Shown here: piece by piece, positions 40,614 to 50,257 of the stretch
How positions within the stretch are numbered: the first letter of the stretch is position 1
Layout of the letters: the number at the start of each line of letters is the position of its first letter
DNA from: Chitinibacter sp. FCG-7
Lineage (GTDB): Bacteria > Pseudomonadota > Gammaproteobacteria > Burkholderiales > Chitinibacteraceae
Direction of reading: 5' to 3'
Length of the DNA: 64,000 nucleotides
Assembly: GCF_040047665.1 (NCBI RefSeq)
Contig: NZ_CP157355.1
Span: forward strand, 1,240,001 to 1,304,000
Translations under genes and position numbers: made by a program
The notes under the pieces: generated by a model
The model's database searches: none
The model's input: the letters and a program-made list of their open reading frames with translations, nothing else
What the model was told of the DNA's origin: nothing

Positions 40614-43391
40614 ATGTTGCGAAAAGCGGCAAAAAACAGCAATCTGGAGCTCATCATCATCACGATCCTGGTGGTGAGCGCAGTCTTGTCAGCCACCGGG
40701 TTTTATAACTACACCCAGAAAAAAACCGCACTGCTCAATGAAAGAGCGATTGCCAGCAACAGCATCCTGAATCGCCTGTCCATCTCCCTGCCTAGCGCGA
40801 TCTGGGGTTTTGACGAAAAAACTGCACGTGGCATTACGCTATCGGAAATGGACAACCATTTTGTCGATTCAATCGCCATCGATACCGATTCATTCAAGAT
40901 GATAGAGCTGACCCGTAGCGCCGACGGCAAGATCCGGGATGGCTTCGGGCACATCGGCGCAGCCAAGCAGCTCAAGACATTTGAAATCACCTCTACGGCT
41001 TACGGCACGATAGGCACGATCCGCTTACTGATCAATAACGCCGACATTGAGCAAAAGCTGGGTGAAGAAGCCAAATTTGTTATCGTGCAAATGCTGGCGC
41101 TCAATCTGCTGCTGATTTTCTTTTTGGGTATTGCCTACTATTTTCGCCGCAACAGCCAATTGGCTGAAGACGCCAATCAGGCCAAAAGCGCCTTTCTGGC
41201 CAATATGAGCCATGAAATCCGCACCCCGATGAATGCCATTATCGGTTTGGCCAATCTGGCATTACGCAGCGATTTAAGCCCGCAGCAGCGCGACTATCTG
41301 CAAAAAATCCATTCAGCTGGCCTCTCCTTGCTCGGCCTGCTCAATGACGTGCTCGATTTATCCAAAATCGAAGCCGGTAAAATGCCGATCGAGAATATCA
41401 GTTTTAATCTGGACGACGTGATGGCTCACGTCGCAACGATGACGCAAAACAAGGCCAACGAAAAAAATCTGGAATACCTGTTACAGATTCAGGCCGACGT
41501 GCCAACGACCTTATATGGAGACCCAACCCGTTTGGGGCAGGTACTGATCAATCTGGTCAGTAACGCCATTAAATTTACCGAGCAAGGCGAAGTTCACATT
41601 AGCTGCAGCGCCCGCTTTCCCGCCCCCAATCAGGTCAAACTGCGGTTTACTGTCCGTGATACCGGCGTTGGCATGAGTACCGAGCAATGCGCCAGACTAT
41701 TCAGACCGTTTAGCCAGGCCGATGAATCAACAACCCGCCGTTTTGGTGGCACAGGGCTGGGTTTATCGATTTGCAAGCGACTGGTAGAACTGATGGGCGG
41801 CGATATCTGGGTCGAGAGCCATCCCGGACAAGGTTCAACCTTCAGCTTTGACTGCACTTTTGGCGTTGCCGAGCAACAGACGTCCATCCTCGGCTTACCC
41901 GGTAATCTGGATGGCATGCGTATTCTGGTGGTTGACGACAATGCCGCAGCCCGCGAAATTTTGTCCACCGCACTGCGCGCCTACTCCTGCCGCGTTGATA
42001 CGGTGGCTTCAGCCTGCGAAGCGCTGGCGGCCATCAAGATGGCCGAACAGACAGCGCCGTATTCGCTGGTTTTTACCGACTGGATCATGCCGCAAATGGA
42101 TGGTATTGAATTGATCAGGCAGATCAAATCAGGGTTTGGCGCAGCGCCAAAAACGGTACTGGTCACCGCTTACGATACCAGCACCATGCACAATAGCGTC
42201 GATCAGGCCGATGCCATTTTGCCCAAACCGGTGAACCCGTCTGCACTATTCAATACGCTGCTCAGCCTGCTACACACGCCAAACCAGCCTGCCCCGCCTA
42301 TTAGCGAGCAGCTACCCAATCTGTCTGGCGCGCATATCCTGCTGGTAGAAGACAACGACATCAACCGGCAAATCGCCACCGAATTGCTGCAGGCCAGCAG
42401 AGCTCAAGTCAGCATTGCCCACCATGGACAAGAAGCGCTAGATAAAATCCGTACCGCTGCACCAGATTATTACAGTCTGGTGCTGATGGATTTGCAGATG
42501 CCGGTTATGGACGGGCATCAGGCCAGCCAGCTGATACGGCAGGATCACGCCTACGATCATTTGCCGATTATTGCGATGACCGCGCATGCCTTTGCCGACG
42601 AAAAAGAGCGCTGCCTCAAAGAGGGCATGAATGATCATCTGTCCAAACCCATAGACCCCGAGCGCATGTTCCGGGTACTACAGCAATGGCTCAAGTTCTC
42701 GCCGTCCCAGCACCAGCCCGGCCTGCAGCTCGAGGCAGCGCCAGCATGGCTCAATCGCTTAACCCAGCTCGATACCGAGCGGGCGCTGGAGCGTGTCGCG
42801 GCTAATCACGGGCTGTATCTGGATTTGCTGCAGCGCTTTGCACGCACCCAGCTCAATAGCGCCGCCGAGATACGCCAAGCCTTGGCCAGCCACGACACAT
42901 CATCTGCCTTGCGCCTGGCACATACCCTGAAAGGCGTGGCTGGCAATATTGGTGCCGGGCACGTCCAGAAACAAGCGCAGCGGATCGAGGAGCGCTTGCG
43001 CCAGCATGGTACAGAGACCCGACTCGAGGCTGATCTGGAAGCCGAACTGGAATCTTTTCTAGAAGCCGAACTGGCAGAGCTGGAGGCACGACTTGGCGCA
43101 CTGGCTCAAGACATGCTTGGCCTGCCAGCCAACGAAGCATTGCAATGGGATCACCGCACGGAGGAAGAGACCATCGGCATTTTGCAGCAGCTTGCAAGCA
43201 TGCTGGAGCGGCAAGACGGCGAATCGGGCGATTACTTCAGATCAATCGAAGCCAGGCTGGGGCTGTTATCAGCCGACACAGTGGCCCAAATACATCACTA
43301 TATTGAACAATACCAATTTAAAGCCGCGCTGACGCTCGTTATTAGTGCGCAGGACAACCTCTCTAATTACGATGGAAAGGCACAAGAATGA
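40614..43391 (+). CDS. Hybrid sensor histidine kinase
   Basis: 925 residues in the order: membrane helix (about 12-31), periplasmic sensor of about 120 residues, membrane helix (about 156-177), HisKA (His200 in SHEIRTPMN), HATPase ([27 protein letters not shown]), receiver 1 (Asp489), receiver 2 (Asp626), HPt (His770 in [14 protein letters not shown]) and a C-terminal helical tail (about 853-912). A Glu/Leu-rich segment with an internal duplication ([19 protein letters not shown]) follows the HPt. This is a complete phosphorelay in one chain. Its tail resembles that of the next protein. Stop and next start overlap (ATGA). Confidence 0.95.
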   Translation: MLRKAAKNSNLELIIITILVVSAVLSATGFYNYTQKKTALLNERAIASNSILNRLSISLPSAIWGFDEKTARGITLSEMDNHFVDSIAIDTDSFKMIELTRSADGKIRDGFGHIGAAKQLKTFEITSTAYGTIGTIRLLINNADIEQKLGEEAKFVIVQMLALNLLLIFFLGIAYYFRRNSQLAEDANQAKSAFLANMSHEIRTPMNAIIGLANLALRSDLSPQQRDYLQKIHSAGLSLLGLLNDVLDLSKIEAGKMPIENISFNLDDVMAHVATMTQNKANEKNLEYLLQIQADVPTTLYGDPTRLGQVLINLVSNAIKFTEQGEVHISCSARFPAPNQVKLRFTVRDTGVGMSTEQCARLFRPFSQADESTTRRFGGTGLGLSICKRLVELMGGDIWVESHPGQGSTFSFDCTFGVAEQQTSILGLPGNLDGMRILVVDDNAAAREILSTALRAYSCRVDTVASACEALAAIKMAEQTAPYSLVFTDWIMPQMDGIELIRQIKSGFGAAPKTVLVTAYDTSTMHNSVDQADAILPKPVNPSALFNTLLSLLHTPNQPAPPISEQLPNLSGAHILLVEDNDINRQIATELLQASRAQVSIAHHGQEALDKIRTAAPDYYSLVLMDLQMPVMDGHQASQLIRQDHAYDHLPIIAMTAHAFADEKERCLKEGMNDHLSKPIDPERMFRVLQQWLKFSPSQHQPGLQLEAAPAWLNRLTQLDTERALERVAANHGLYLDLLQRFARTQLNSAAEIRQALASHDTSSALRLAHTLKGVAGNIGAGHVQKQAQRIEERLRQHGTETRLEADLEAELESFLEAELAELEARLGALAQDMLGLPANEALQWDHRTEEETIGILQQLASMLERQDGESGDYFRSIEARLGLLSADTVAQIHHYIEQYQFKAALTLVISAQDNLSNYDGKAQE

Positions 43392-44122
43392 GCAATACGC
43401 TAGAGAGACAGACCATTCTGATTGTCGATGACACGCCCGATGTCCTGAGCTTGCTAACGGCCTTGCTGAAAGACAATTACAAAACCCAGATTGCGACCAA
43501 TGGCGTGAATGCACTGGAAATACTCACCAAACCGCCCTACCCCGACCTGATTCTGATGGATGTGCTGATGCCGGAAATGGGCGGCTATGAAACCTGCCAG
43601 CGGATTCGGGAAACGCCCAGTCTGGCCGATATTCCAATTATTTTTCTCAGTAGCATTTCGGAAAATCAGGACGTTGCGATGGGGCTGGCACTGGGCGCGA
43701 CCGATTTCATTGTCAAACCCATTTTTCCGGCGATCCTGCTCTCGCGCGTCGCGGTACACCTGAGTCTGCGACGGAAAATCCAGCTGCTTGAAGCCGAAAA
43801 CCAGCAATTGCGCGCCAGCCTTGACGTCGCATCGGGTTCAGCCAATGAAGCAGCCAGGACAATAGAAGATGAAGCGATCACGCCTACCACACCAGCTCTG
43901 GCTGAGCCAGCCAGCGCCAATAGCCCGATTGCCTTGCTGCGCCAGTTTGCCCGCCTGCTTGATCAGCAAGACGCGCTGGCAGATGAATTTCTCACCCAGT
44001 ACCAAAAACCACTGGCACAAATCATTCCGTCCATTGTGCTGGAACAGGTTTTACTGCATCTTGCTGCAGGTGCCCCGCTCAAGGCCAAAGCACAATTGAA
44101 CGAGCTATTTCATTTGCCTTGA
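43388..44122 (+). CDS. Response regulator with unusual helical tail
   Basis: 244 residues: receiver domain with Asp58 ([13 protein letters not shown]) and KPI motif, a helical linker ([13 protein letters not shown]), an Ala/Thr-rich spacer, then a helical domain at 180-241 with no recognised DNA-binding or enzymatic motif. The tail matches the C-terminus of the adjacent hybrid kinase in pattern (I-LLRQ-A-LL-QQD ... V---L). It is the likely cognate partner of that kinase and the last gene of the operon; its stop is 6 bp from the convergent hemF stop. Confidence 0.9.
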   Translation: MSNTLERQTILIVDDTPDVLSLLTALLKDNYKTQIATNGVNALEILTKPPYPDLILMDVLMPEMGGYETCQRIRETPSLADIPIIFLSSISENQDVAMGLALGATDFIVKPIFPAILLSRVAVHLSLRRKIQLLEAENQQLRASLDVASGSANEAARTIEDEAITPTTPALAEPASANSPIALLRQFARLLDQQDALADEFLTQYQKPLAQIIPSIVLEQVLLHLAAGAPLKAKAQLNELFHLP

Positions 44123-44128
44123 AATACC

Positions 44129-45142
44129 TTAAAGCCAATCGCGATGCGGCAAGAAATCGGTGTATAGCGCAGCCTCCGGGCTGCCCGCCTCGGGGTGATA
44201 GTCGTAGCGCCAGTTGGCCACTGGCGGCATCGACATCAGGATAGATTCGGTGCGCCCACCGGATTGCAGGCCAAACAAAGTACCGCGATCCCAGACCAGA
44301 TTAAATTCGACATAACGGCCACGGCGATAAGCTTGCCAATCACGTTCACGCTCACCATATTCGCAATCGCGCCGACGCTCGACAATCGGCACATAGGCTT
44401 TCAAAAAAGCGTCGCCCACCGATTGCAGCATTGCCAGCGAGCCGTCAAAGCCCAACTCGGAAAAATCATCAAAGAAAATGCCGCCGACACCGCGTGCTTC
44501 ATTGCGGTGCTTCAAGAAGAAGTATTTATCGCACCAGTCTTTGAATTTGGGATACAGCTCACCACCAAATGGATCAAGCGCGTCTTTGCAGCTTTGGTGG
44601 AAATGTCGCGCATCATCTTCGTGACCGTAATAAGGCGTGAGATCCATGCCACCACCAAACCAAAAAACCGGCTGCGATTGCGGGTCTGCGCCTTCGTTGG
44701 TTTCGTCGCGTGCTCCTTGCGGTACTTCCTTGTACCGTTGCGTCGCACTCTCCTCACCGCCTTGGCTCGATCCCGCACTCTTTGCCGGTTCATTTTCAAT
44801 CGGCTTGGCGATAAAGAAACGCACATTCATATGCACCGTCGGGATGTAGGGATTGCGCGGATGCAGCACCAGCGACACCCCCATTGCCTCCCAAGCACGG
44901 CCTGCCAGCTCGGGGCGATGTGCGCTGGCCGATGGCGGCAGTTGCGCGCCCATCACATGCGAAAAGTTCACCCCGCCGCGCTCGAATAATGCACCGCCTT
45001 CAATCAGACGGCTAATCCCGCCGCCGCCCTCCGGGCGATCCCAGCTGTCGGTACGAAAGCATTGACCATCGAGGTTTTCCAAGGTGGCCACAATGTTTTG
45101 CTGCAAGGTCAGCAAATAGTCTTTCACAGCAGTGATATTCAT
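44129..45142 (-). CDS. hemF: Oxygen-dependent coproporphyrinogen III oxidase
   Basis: Aerobic step of heme synthesis, coproporphyrinogen III to protoporphyrinogen IX. Family blocks are intact: [67 protein letters not shown] and [33 protein letters not shown]. At 337 residues it is about 38 longer than E. coli HemF. The extra length is one polar insert at residues 114-155, between NVRFFIA and VFWFGGG, encoded by DNA containing a perfect hairpin CGGTAC-ttcctt-GTACCG (44720-44737). The start at 45142 lacks a strong ribosome-binding site. Confidence 0.95.
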   Translation of the reverse strand: MNITAVKDYLLTLQQNIVATLENLDGQCFRTDSWDRPEGGGGISRLIEGGALFERGGVNFSHVMGAQLPPSASAHRPELAGRAWEAMGVSLVLHPRNPYIPTVHMNVRFFIAKPIENEPAKSAGSSQGGEESATQRYKEVPQGARDETNEGADPQSQPVFWFGGGMDLTPYYGHEDDARHFHQSCKDALDPFGGELYPKFKDWCDKYFFLKHRNEARGVGGIFFDDFSELGFDGSLAMLQSVGDAFLKAYVPIVERRRDCEYGERERDWQAYRRGRYVEFNLVWDRGTLFGLQSGGRTESILMSMPPVANWRYDYHPEAGSPEAALYTDFLPHRDWL

Positions 45143-45319
45143 AGCGTTTGTCCGCAGGCAACGATCGAAGGTGGCAGCATGATACCTGCCGCATCGTTCG
45201 CGCTCCAGCCTTGCGCTGTTGTACAAAAAAATGAAGCGACGTATTGCCCGCAAATCAAAGCCCGATCTGGCCCGCATGGCCATACCGCGGCTGGTATTTT
45301 GAATACCCCTTCTTTCTGA

Positions 45320-45348
45320 TTGCCTATTTTTTAGTCAGGCGGTACAAT
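45320..45348 (+). promoter_or_regulatory. Predicted sigma-70 promoter of dusB-fis
   Basis: TTGCCT (45320-45325), 17-bp spacer, TACAAT (45343-45348), followed by GC-rich CCGCGCC as in stringently controlled promoters such as the fis promoter of E. coli. The rest of the 295-bp hemF-dusB gap shows no gene. Confidence 0.65.
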
Positions 45349-45437
45349 CCGCGCCTTCCCTGATTCCCCCATGAAAGCGAGCGTCAAATCGGCCCGAAAG
45401 ACCCCTCTTTCCTGACGTTTTGGTGTGCACCCCGACT

Positions 45438-46475
45438 ATGCAAATTGGCCCCTATCAGCTCAAAAATAATCTGATCGTCGCGCCGATGGCCGGGGTGACG
45501 GATAAGCCATTTCGCCAGCTTTGCAAAAAATTTGGCGCGGGCCATGCCGTCTCCGAAATGATCACCAGCGATCAATCGCTGCGTGCAGCCAAAAAATCGC
45601 TCAATCGTGCCAATTTTGATGGCGAGCTCGCGCCGATTTCCGCTCAAATCGCCGGCTCTGATCCTGCCGCGTTGGCCGAGGCCGCGCGCTATCAAGTCGC
45701 CAATGGTGCGCAAATCATCGACATTAATATGGGCTGCCCGGTGAAAAAGGTCTGCAATAAGCTCGCCGGCTCGGCGCTATTACAGGATGAAAAGCTGGTC
45801 GGCGAGATTCTTGATGCCGTCGTCGACGCGGTAGAAGTCCCTGTCACGCTTAAAACCCGGCTTGGCTTTGCCAATGGCGCCGAAAATATCATCCGCGTCG
45901 CCCAACGCGCCGAGCAAGCTGGCATCGCCGCCTTGGCGATTCATGGCCGCACGCGCGAAGACATGTATAACGGCGATGCGCGTTACGAGCTAATCCGCGC
46001 CGTCAAACAAACGATTTCAATCCCAGTAATCGCCAACGGCGACATCGATAGCCCGCAAAAAGCGGCGCACGTCCTCAACACCACCGGTGCTGACGCCATT
46101 ATGATTGGCCGCGCTGCGCAAGGCCGCCCGTGGATTTTCCGCGAAATCGCGCATTACCTTGCCACAGGGGAAGAACTCCCCGCGCCGCAAGTGATCGAGA
46201 TTCGCGATGTATTGCTCGGGCATCTGGACGATTTATACAAGTTTTACGGTGAATACTCGGGCTGCCGCATCGCCCGCAAGCATATTGCCTGGTACACCAA
46301 AGGCCTGCACGGCAGTAATGAATTTCGGCAGGCGATGTATGCCGAGGACAGCACCGCTGCGCAAGCGGCATTTACCCGCCAATTTTTTGACCACTTGCTG
46401 CAGTTTGGTGACCGATTGCAATACAACTCAGGCTTGCAATACCAAGAAATTAGCGCTGTCGTTGACGCGCAATAA
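45438..46475 (+). CDS. dusB: tRNA-dihydrouridine synthase B
   Basis: FMN enzyme that reduces uridine to dihydrouridine in the tRNA D-loop. The 345-residue protein starts MQIGPYQLKNNLIVAPMAGV and has VTDKPFRQLC, the catalytic-Cys motif INMGCPVKKVCNKLAGSALL, TLKTRLGF, HGRTREDMYNG and ANGDI. Start ATG 45438 is chosen from family alignment. The dusB-fis pairing is conserved across beta- and gammaproteobacteria. Confidence 0.97.
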   Translation: MQIGPYQLKNNLIVAPMAGVTDKPFRQLCKKFGAGHAVSEMITSDQSLRAAKKSLNRANFDGELAPISAQIAGSDPAALAEAARYQVANGAQIIDINMGCPVKKVCNKLAGSALLQDEKLVGEILDAVVDAVEVPVTLKTRLGFANGAENIIRVAQRAEQAGIAALAIHGRTREDMYNGDARYELIRAVKQTISIPVIANGDIDSPQKAAHVLNTTGADAIMIGRAAQGRPWIFREIAHYLATGEELPAPQVIEIRDVLLGHLDDLYKFYGEYSGCRIARKHIAWYTKGLHGSNEFRQAMYAEDSTAAQAAFTRQFFDHLLQFGDRLQYNSGLQYQEISAVVDAQ

Positions 46476-46497
46476 AAAAACAAAAATAGGAAGTTTT

Positions 46498-46737
46498 ATG
46501 AATGCATCCACCGATGTGATTGCAATCGCGATTAAAGAATCGCTGGCGCAATACTTCAACGATCTTGATGGTGAGCCACCGAGCGCCTTGTACGACATGG
46601 TGCTGGGCCGGATGGAAAAGCCTTTGCTGATCGAAGTACTGGAACGGGTTGGGGGTAATCAGACCCAGGCCGCAGAAATGCTGGGCATTAACCGCAATAC
46701 CCTGCGTAAAAAATTACAAACCTACGACTTGCTGTGA
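46498..46737 (+). CDS. fis: DNA-binding protein Fis
   Basis: Nucleoid-associated regulator that bends DNA and activates stable-RNA promoters. The 79-residue betaproteobacterial form carries the C-terminal helix-turn-helix VGGNQTQAAEMLGINRNTLRKKL, with Asn, Thr and Arg contacts conserved. TAGGAAG lies before the ATG at 46498. It is 22 bp downstream of dusB, as in other proteobacteria. A repeat-rich spacer follows. Confidence 0.97.
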   Translation: MNASTDVIAIAIKESLAQYFNDLDGEPPSALYDMVLGRMEKPLLIEVLERVGGNQTQAAEMLGINRNTLRKKLQTYDLL

Positions 46738-46821
46738 GGCGTGAGGAAAGAGGTGTGAGGTGTAAAAACCGCCACGCCTTACTCCTTACCCCTCACTCCT
46801 CACATTCAACAAGGAAAAACG
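46738..46821 (+). repeat. GTGAGG/CCTCAC inverted repeats between fis and purH
   Basis: GGCGTGAGGAAAGAGGTGTGAGG (start 46739, words GCGTGAGG and GTGTGAGG) on the left faces CCTTACTCC, CCCCTCACTCC and CTCAC on the right, with an A-rich loop. The transcript could form a long hairpin just before the purH ribosome-binding site. Confidence 0.65.
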
Positions 46822-48384
46822 ATGAGCAAAATCACTCGTGCGCTGATTAGCGTATCTGACAAAACTGGTGTTCTTGAATTCGCCCAGGCGCTGGCTGCGC
46901 AAGGCGTTGAAATTCTATCAACTGGCGGTACCGCCAAATTGTTCGCCGACAACGGCGTTCCGGTAATTGAAGTCGCCGATTACACCGGCTTTCCAGAAAT
47001 GCTCGATGGCCGCGTGAAAACGCTGCACCCAAAAATCCACGGCGGCATCTTGGGCCGTCGCGATCTGGACAGCCACGTTGACACGATGAAAGAGCACGGT
47101 ATCGGCAATATCGATCTGGTGTGCGTGAATCTGTACCCATTCGAAGCGACGATCGCTAAACCAAATTGCAGCTACGAAGACGCGATCGAAAACATCGACA
47201 TCGGTGGCCCAGCCATGGTGCGCTCGGCAGCGAAAAACCACGCTCATGTGGCGATCGTGACCGATGCGGCTGACTACAGCGAGCTGATCGCTGAAATGCA
47301 AGCCAACGACGGCGGCTTAACTTTAGCAACGCGTAAAAACTTGGCGAAAAAAGCCTTCAGCCACACTGCAGCCTACGATGGCGCAATTTCAAACTACCTC
47401 ACCGCTTTGACTGCCGACGGCGAAAAAGCGGCTTACCCTAACCGCCTGAACTTGCAATTCGAAAAAGTGCAAGACATGCGTTACGGCGAAAACCCACACC
47501 AGTCTGCTGCGTTCTACCGCGACCTCGATCCAGCTGCGGGCAGCTTGGCCAACTACAAGCAACACCAAGGTAAGGAATTGTCTTACAACAATATCGCTGA
47601 CTCGGACGCCGCTTGGGAATGCGTGAAGCAATTTGAAGAGCCAGCTTGTGTGATCGTCAAACACGCCAACCCATGTGGCGTGGCGGTAGCGAAAGACCTT
47701 TACACCGCGTATCGCACGGCATTTACCACCGACACGACCAGCGCTTTCGGCGGCATTATTGCGTTCAACAAGGTCGTTGACGTTGACACACTTGAAGCTG
47801 TTTCGGCGCAGTTCCTCGAAGTGCTGATCGCACCGGGCTACACGCCGGAAGCGTTGGCACTGGTAGCGAAAAAACAGAACGTGCGCGTATTGGAAGTGGC
47901 GATTGAAAGCGGCGAAAACCGTTTTGATCTGAAACGAGTGGGTGGTGGTTTGCTGGTACAAACCCCAGACGTACACGCTTTGACTTTGGCCGACTTGAAA
48001 GTGGTGACCAAGTTGCACCCGAACGATCAACAATTGAAAGACCTGCTGTTCGCCTGGAACGTGGCGAAATTTGTAAAATCGAACGCGATTGTGTTCTGCG
48101 GTAAAGGCCAAACGCTCGGCATTGGCGCGGGCCAAATGAGCCGTGTGGATTCAACCAAAATCGCTGCGATCAAAGCGCGCAGCGCTGGTTTGGAATTGCG
48201 TGGCTCGGTAGCGGCGTCAGACGCCTTCTTCCCGTTCCGCGACGGCGTGGATGTAATCGCTGAGAACGGTGTTTCGGCGATTATCCAACCGGGCGGCTCT
48301 TTGCGTGATGAAGAAGTGATTGCAGCAGCGGATGAGCATGGCATTGCCATGGTGATGACCGGCATTCGTCACTTCCGCCACTAA
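46822..48384 (+). CDS. purH: Bifunctional AICAR transformylase / IMP cyclohydrolase
   Basis: Last two steps of purine synthesis. The 520-residue protein starts [20 protein letters not shown]. The IMP cyclohydrolase domain is 1-200 ([45 protein letters not shown]). The transformylase domain follows ([35 protein letters not shown] and the C-terminal [13 protein letters not shown]). AAGGA lies before the ATG. It is followed by purD after a 420-bp repeat region, so the two may not be a simple operon. Confidence 0.98.
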   Translation: MSKITRALISVSDKTGVLEFAQALAAQGVEILSTGGTAKLFADNGVPVIEVADYTGFPEMLDGRVKTLHPKIHGGILGRRDLDSHVDTMKEHGIGNIDLVCVNLYPFEATIAKPNCSYEDAIENIDIGGPAMVRSAAKNHAHVAIVTDAADYSELIAEMQANDGGLTLATRKNLAKKAFSHTAAYDGAISNYLTALTADGEKAAYPNRLNLQFEKVQDMRYGENPHQSAAFYRDLDPAAGSLANYKQHQGKELSYNNIADSDAAWECVKQFEEPACVIVKHANPCGVAVAKDLYTAYRTAFTTDTTSAFGGIIAFNKVVDVDTLEAVSAQFLEVLIAPGYTPEALALVAKKQNVRVLEVAIESGENRFDLKRVGGGLLVQTPDVHALTLADLKVVTKLHPNDQQLKDLLFAWNVAKFVKSNAIVFCGKGQTLGIGAGQMSRVDSTKIAAIKARSAGLELRGSVAASDAFFPFRDGVDVIAENGVSAIIQPGGSLRDEEVIAAADEHGIAMVMTGIRHFRH

Positions 48385-48399
48385 AATTATCGGCTGCAA

Positions 48400-48700
48400 T
48401 GCGTTTGGACTTCGTCATCGGATCGCTCGTGTACTCGACGTACACGTCGCAATCCGATTCCTTGCCCATCCGCATTTCGCTCGCTAATTAAGATTTTTGG
48501 CTGCGCGCCGCGCTGGCTTTGTCGCTACGCGGCTCGTGTACAGTATGTGCACGTCGCCACTAGCTTCGCACCAGCACAGCGCTCGCTCAAGAATTTAAAT
48601 GGAAATAAATGCGTTTGGGCATCGCCCTCGGATCGCTCGTGTACTTAGAGTACACGTCGCAATCCGGTTCCTTGCCTGTACGCATCTCGCTCGCTAATTG
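48400..48700 (+). repeat. Three related hairpin units between purH and purD
   Basis: Units at 48400-48490 and 48610-48700 align without gaps over 91 bp at about 85% identity. Each centres on a hairpin, CGTGTAC-N5-GTACACG, inside a longer imperfect stem CGGATCGC/GCAATCCG; the 5-base loops differ (TCGAC, TTAGA) while the stems are kept. A diverged middle unit has CGTGTAC-AGTAT-GTGCACG at 48535-48552, where T-G pairing keeps the stem. The hairpin starts are about 107 and 103 bp apart. Confidence 0.8.
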
Positions 48701-48765
48701 ATTTGGCTACGCGTTAGAAATCTAAATCATTTAATTGGCTTGTGCGTGTCGAGCTGCGGGGTTTT

Positions 48766-48795
48766 CACCTCACACCTCACACCTCACACCTCACA
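48766..48795 (+). repeat. CACCTCA heptamer run before purD
   Basis: Four perfect tandem copies of CACCTCA, ending 9 bp before the purD start with AGGAAAAACC between. The same heptamer in another phase lies between gltD1 and gltB1. Confidence 0.85.
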
Positions 48796-48804
48796 GGAAA
48801 AACC

Positions 48805-50079
48805 ATGAATATTCTGGTCATCGGCTCTGGCGGCCGCGAACACGCGCTGGCGTGGAAGCTGGCGCAATCGGAACGCGCGAGCAAAGTTTTTGTTGCGCCG
48901 GGCAATGCGGGCACTGCGCTCGACAAAACGCTCACCAACGTCAATATCACCGATATTGCGGCGCTGGTGGAGTTTGCCAAAACCGAAAACATTGTGCTCA
49001 CCGTGGTTGGCCCGGAAGCGCCCTTGTCGCAAGGCGTGGTCGATGCTTTCCGCGCCGCAGGCCTGAAAATCTTTGGCCCGACGCAAGCCGGTGCACAGCT
49101 TGAATCATCCAAAGACTTTGCCAAAGCGTTTATGAAACGCCACGGCATTCCCACTGCCGATTACGAAACCTTTGCCGATGCGGCTAAAGCACACGCCTAC
49201 ATCGACGCCAAAGGCGCGCCGATTGTGATCAAGGCCGACGGTCTGGCGGCTGGTAAAGGCGTGGTCGTGGCCATGACTTTGACCGAGGCACACGACGCCG
49301 TTGATGCGATGTTGTCCGACAACAAGCTCGGCGACGCTGGCGCGCGCGTGGTAATTGAAGAATTCCTCACCGGCGAAGAAGCCAGCTTTATCGTGATGGT
49401 TGACGGCAAAAACGTGCTGGCGATGGCATCAAGTCAGGATCACAAACGCCTGCTTGATGGCGACGAAGGCCCGAACACCGGGGGTATGGGCGCGTATAGC
49501 CCGGCGCCAGTGGTGACGCCGGAGATACATGCCCGGGCATTGCGCGAAGTGATTATTCCTACCGTACAAGGCATGGCCAAAGACGGCATCGAATACACGG
49601 GCTTTTTGTACGCTGGCCTGATGGTGTCTGAAGATGGCAGCCTGAAAACACTGGAATTTAACTGCCGCTTTGGCGACCCGGAAACGCAGCCGATTATGTT
49701 GCGTTTGAAATCCGATTTCGTCACGCTGATCGAACACGGCGTGAATGGCACGCTCGATCAGATCGAATGCGAGTGGGATCGACGCGTTGCACTGGGCATT
49801 GTGATGGCCGCGGCCAATTATCCGGAAACACCGCGCAAAGGCGATGTCATTACTGGCTTGCCGGGCGAGCTGGAAGACGGCCACGTTTTCCACGCTGGTA
49901 CAGCGCTGAACGCCGATGGCCAGCCTGTCACCAGCGGTGGCCGCGTACTGTGTGTGACCGCCTTTGGCGACAGCTACAAAATGGCGCAGAAACGCGCGTA
50001 TGAGATTCTGGAAGGCATCCATTTTGACGGTGCACAATATCGCAGCGACATCGCGTGGCGCGCCATCAACCGCAAATAA
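48805..50079 (+). CDS. purD: Phosphoribosylamine-glycine ligase
   Basis: ATP-grasp enzyme joining glycine to phosphoribosylamine early in purine synthesis. The 424-residue product starts MNILVIGSGGREHALAWKLA, with GPEAPLSQGVVDAFRAAGL, KADGLAAGKGVVVA, the ATP-grasp block VIEEFLTGEEASFIVMVDG and the metal-binding LEFNCRFGDPETQPIM. Start at 48805 follows AGGAAAAACC. The frame stays open upstream through the heptamer repeat, but that peptide is not part of the family. Confidence 0.98.
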   Translation: MNILVIGSGGREHALAWKLAQSERASKVFVAPGNAGTALDKTLTNVNITDIAALVEFAKTENIVLTVVGPEAPLSQGVVDAFRAAGLKIFGPTQAGAQLESSKDFAKAFMKRHGIPTADYETFADAAKAHAYIDAKGAPIVIKADGLAAGKGVVVAMTLTEAHDAVDAMLSDNKLGDAGARVVIEEFLTGEEASFIVMVDGKNVLAMASSQDHKRLLDGDEGPNTGGMGAYSPAPVVTPEIHARALREVIIPTVQGMAKDGIEYTGFLYAGLMVSEDGSLKTLEFNCRFGDPETQPIMLRLKSDFVTLIEHGVNGTLDQIECEWDRRVALGIVMAAANYPETPRKGDVITGLPGELEDGHVFHAGTALNADGQPVTSGGRVLCVTAFGDSYKMAQKRAYEILEGIHFDGAQYRSDIAWRAINRK

Positions 50080-50099
50080 TGCATTTAGCAACATCCATC

Positions 50100-50123
50100 A
50101 AAGCGGCCTCGGCCGCTTTTTTT
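50100..50123 (+). terminator. Terminator of purD
   Basis: AAAGCGGCC-TC-GGCCGCTTTTTTT, 20 bp past the purD stop. Confidence 0.9.
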
Positions 50124-50165
50124 ATGTCTGCCATTCACGCACAACGTGACACAAGCAGCAAATCT

Positions 50166-50179
50166 TAATCCAGATCAAA
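50166..50179. promoter_or_regulatory. FNR/ANR-like site upstream of feoAB
   Basis: TTAATCCAGATCAA matches TTGAT-N4-ATCAA at nine of ten positions. It lies about 80 bp before feoA. FNR activation of feoAB is known in E. coli, which makes the site plausible but not proven. Confidence 0.4.
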
Positions 50180-50231
50180 CCTGCGCAAAACAAGATTGAT
50201 TTTCAATTAGCACAGGTAGATGATTTGCAGA

Positions 50232-50250
50232 CTTAATGAAAATCAGTCTC
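50232..50250. promoter_or_regulatory. Possible Fur box before feoA
   Basis: CTTAATGAAAATCAGTCTC matches the 19-bp Fur consensus GATAATGATAATCATTATC at 14 positions. It ends 7 bp before the feoA start, a typical repressor position for ferrous-iron uptake genes. Confidence 0.4.
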
Positions 50251-50257
50251 GCTTATC

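Noticed and set aside
48400..48700. CRISPR array
   Set aside because: Only three diverged units of about 91 bp with similar rather than unique intervening sequence, and no cas genes nearby.
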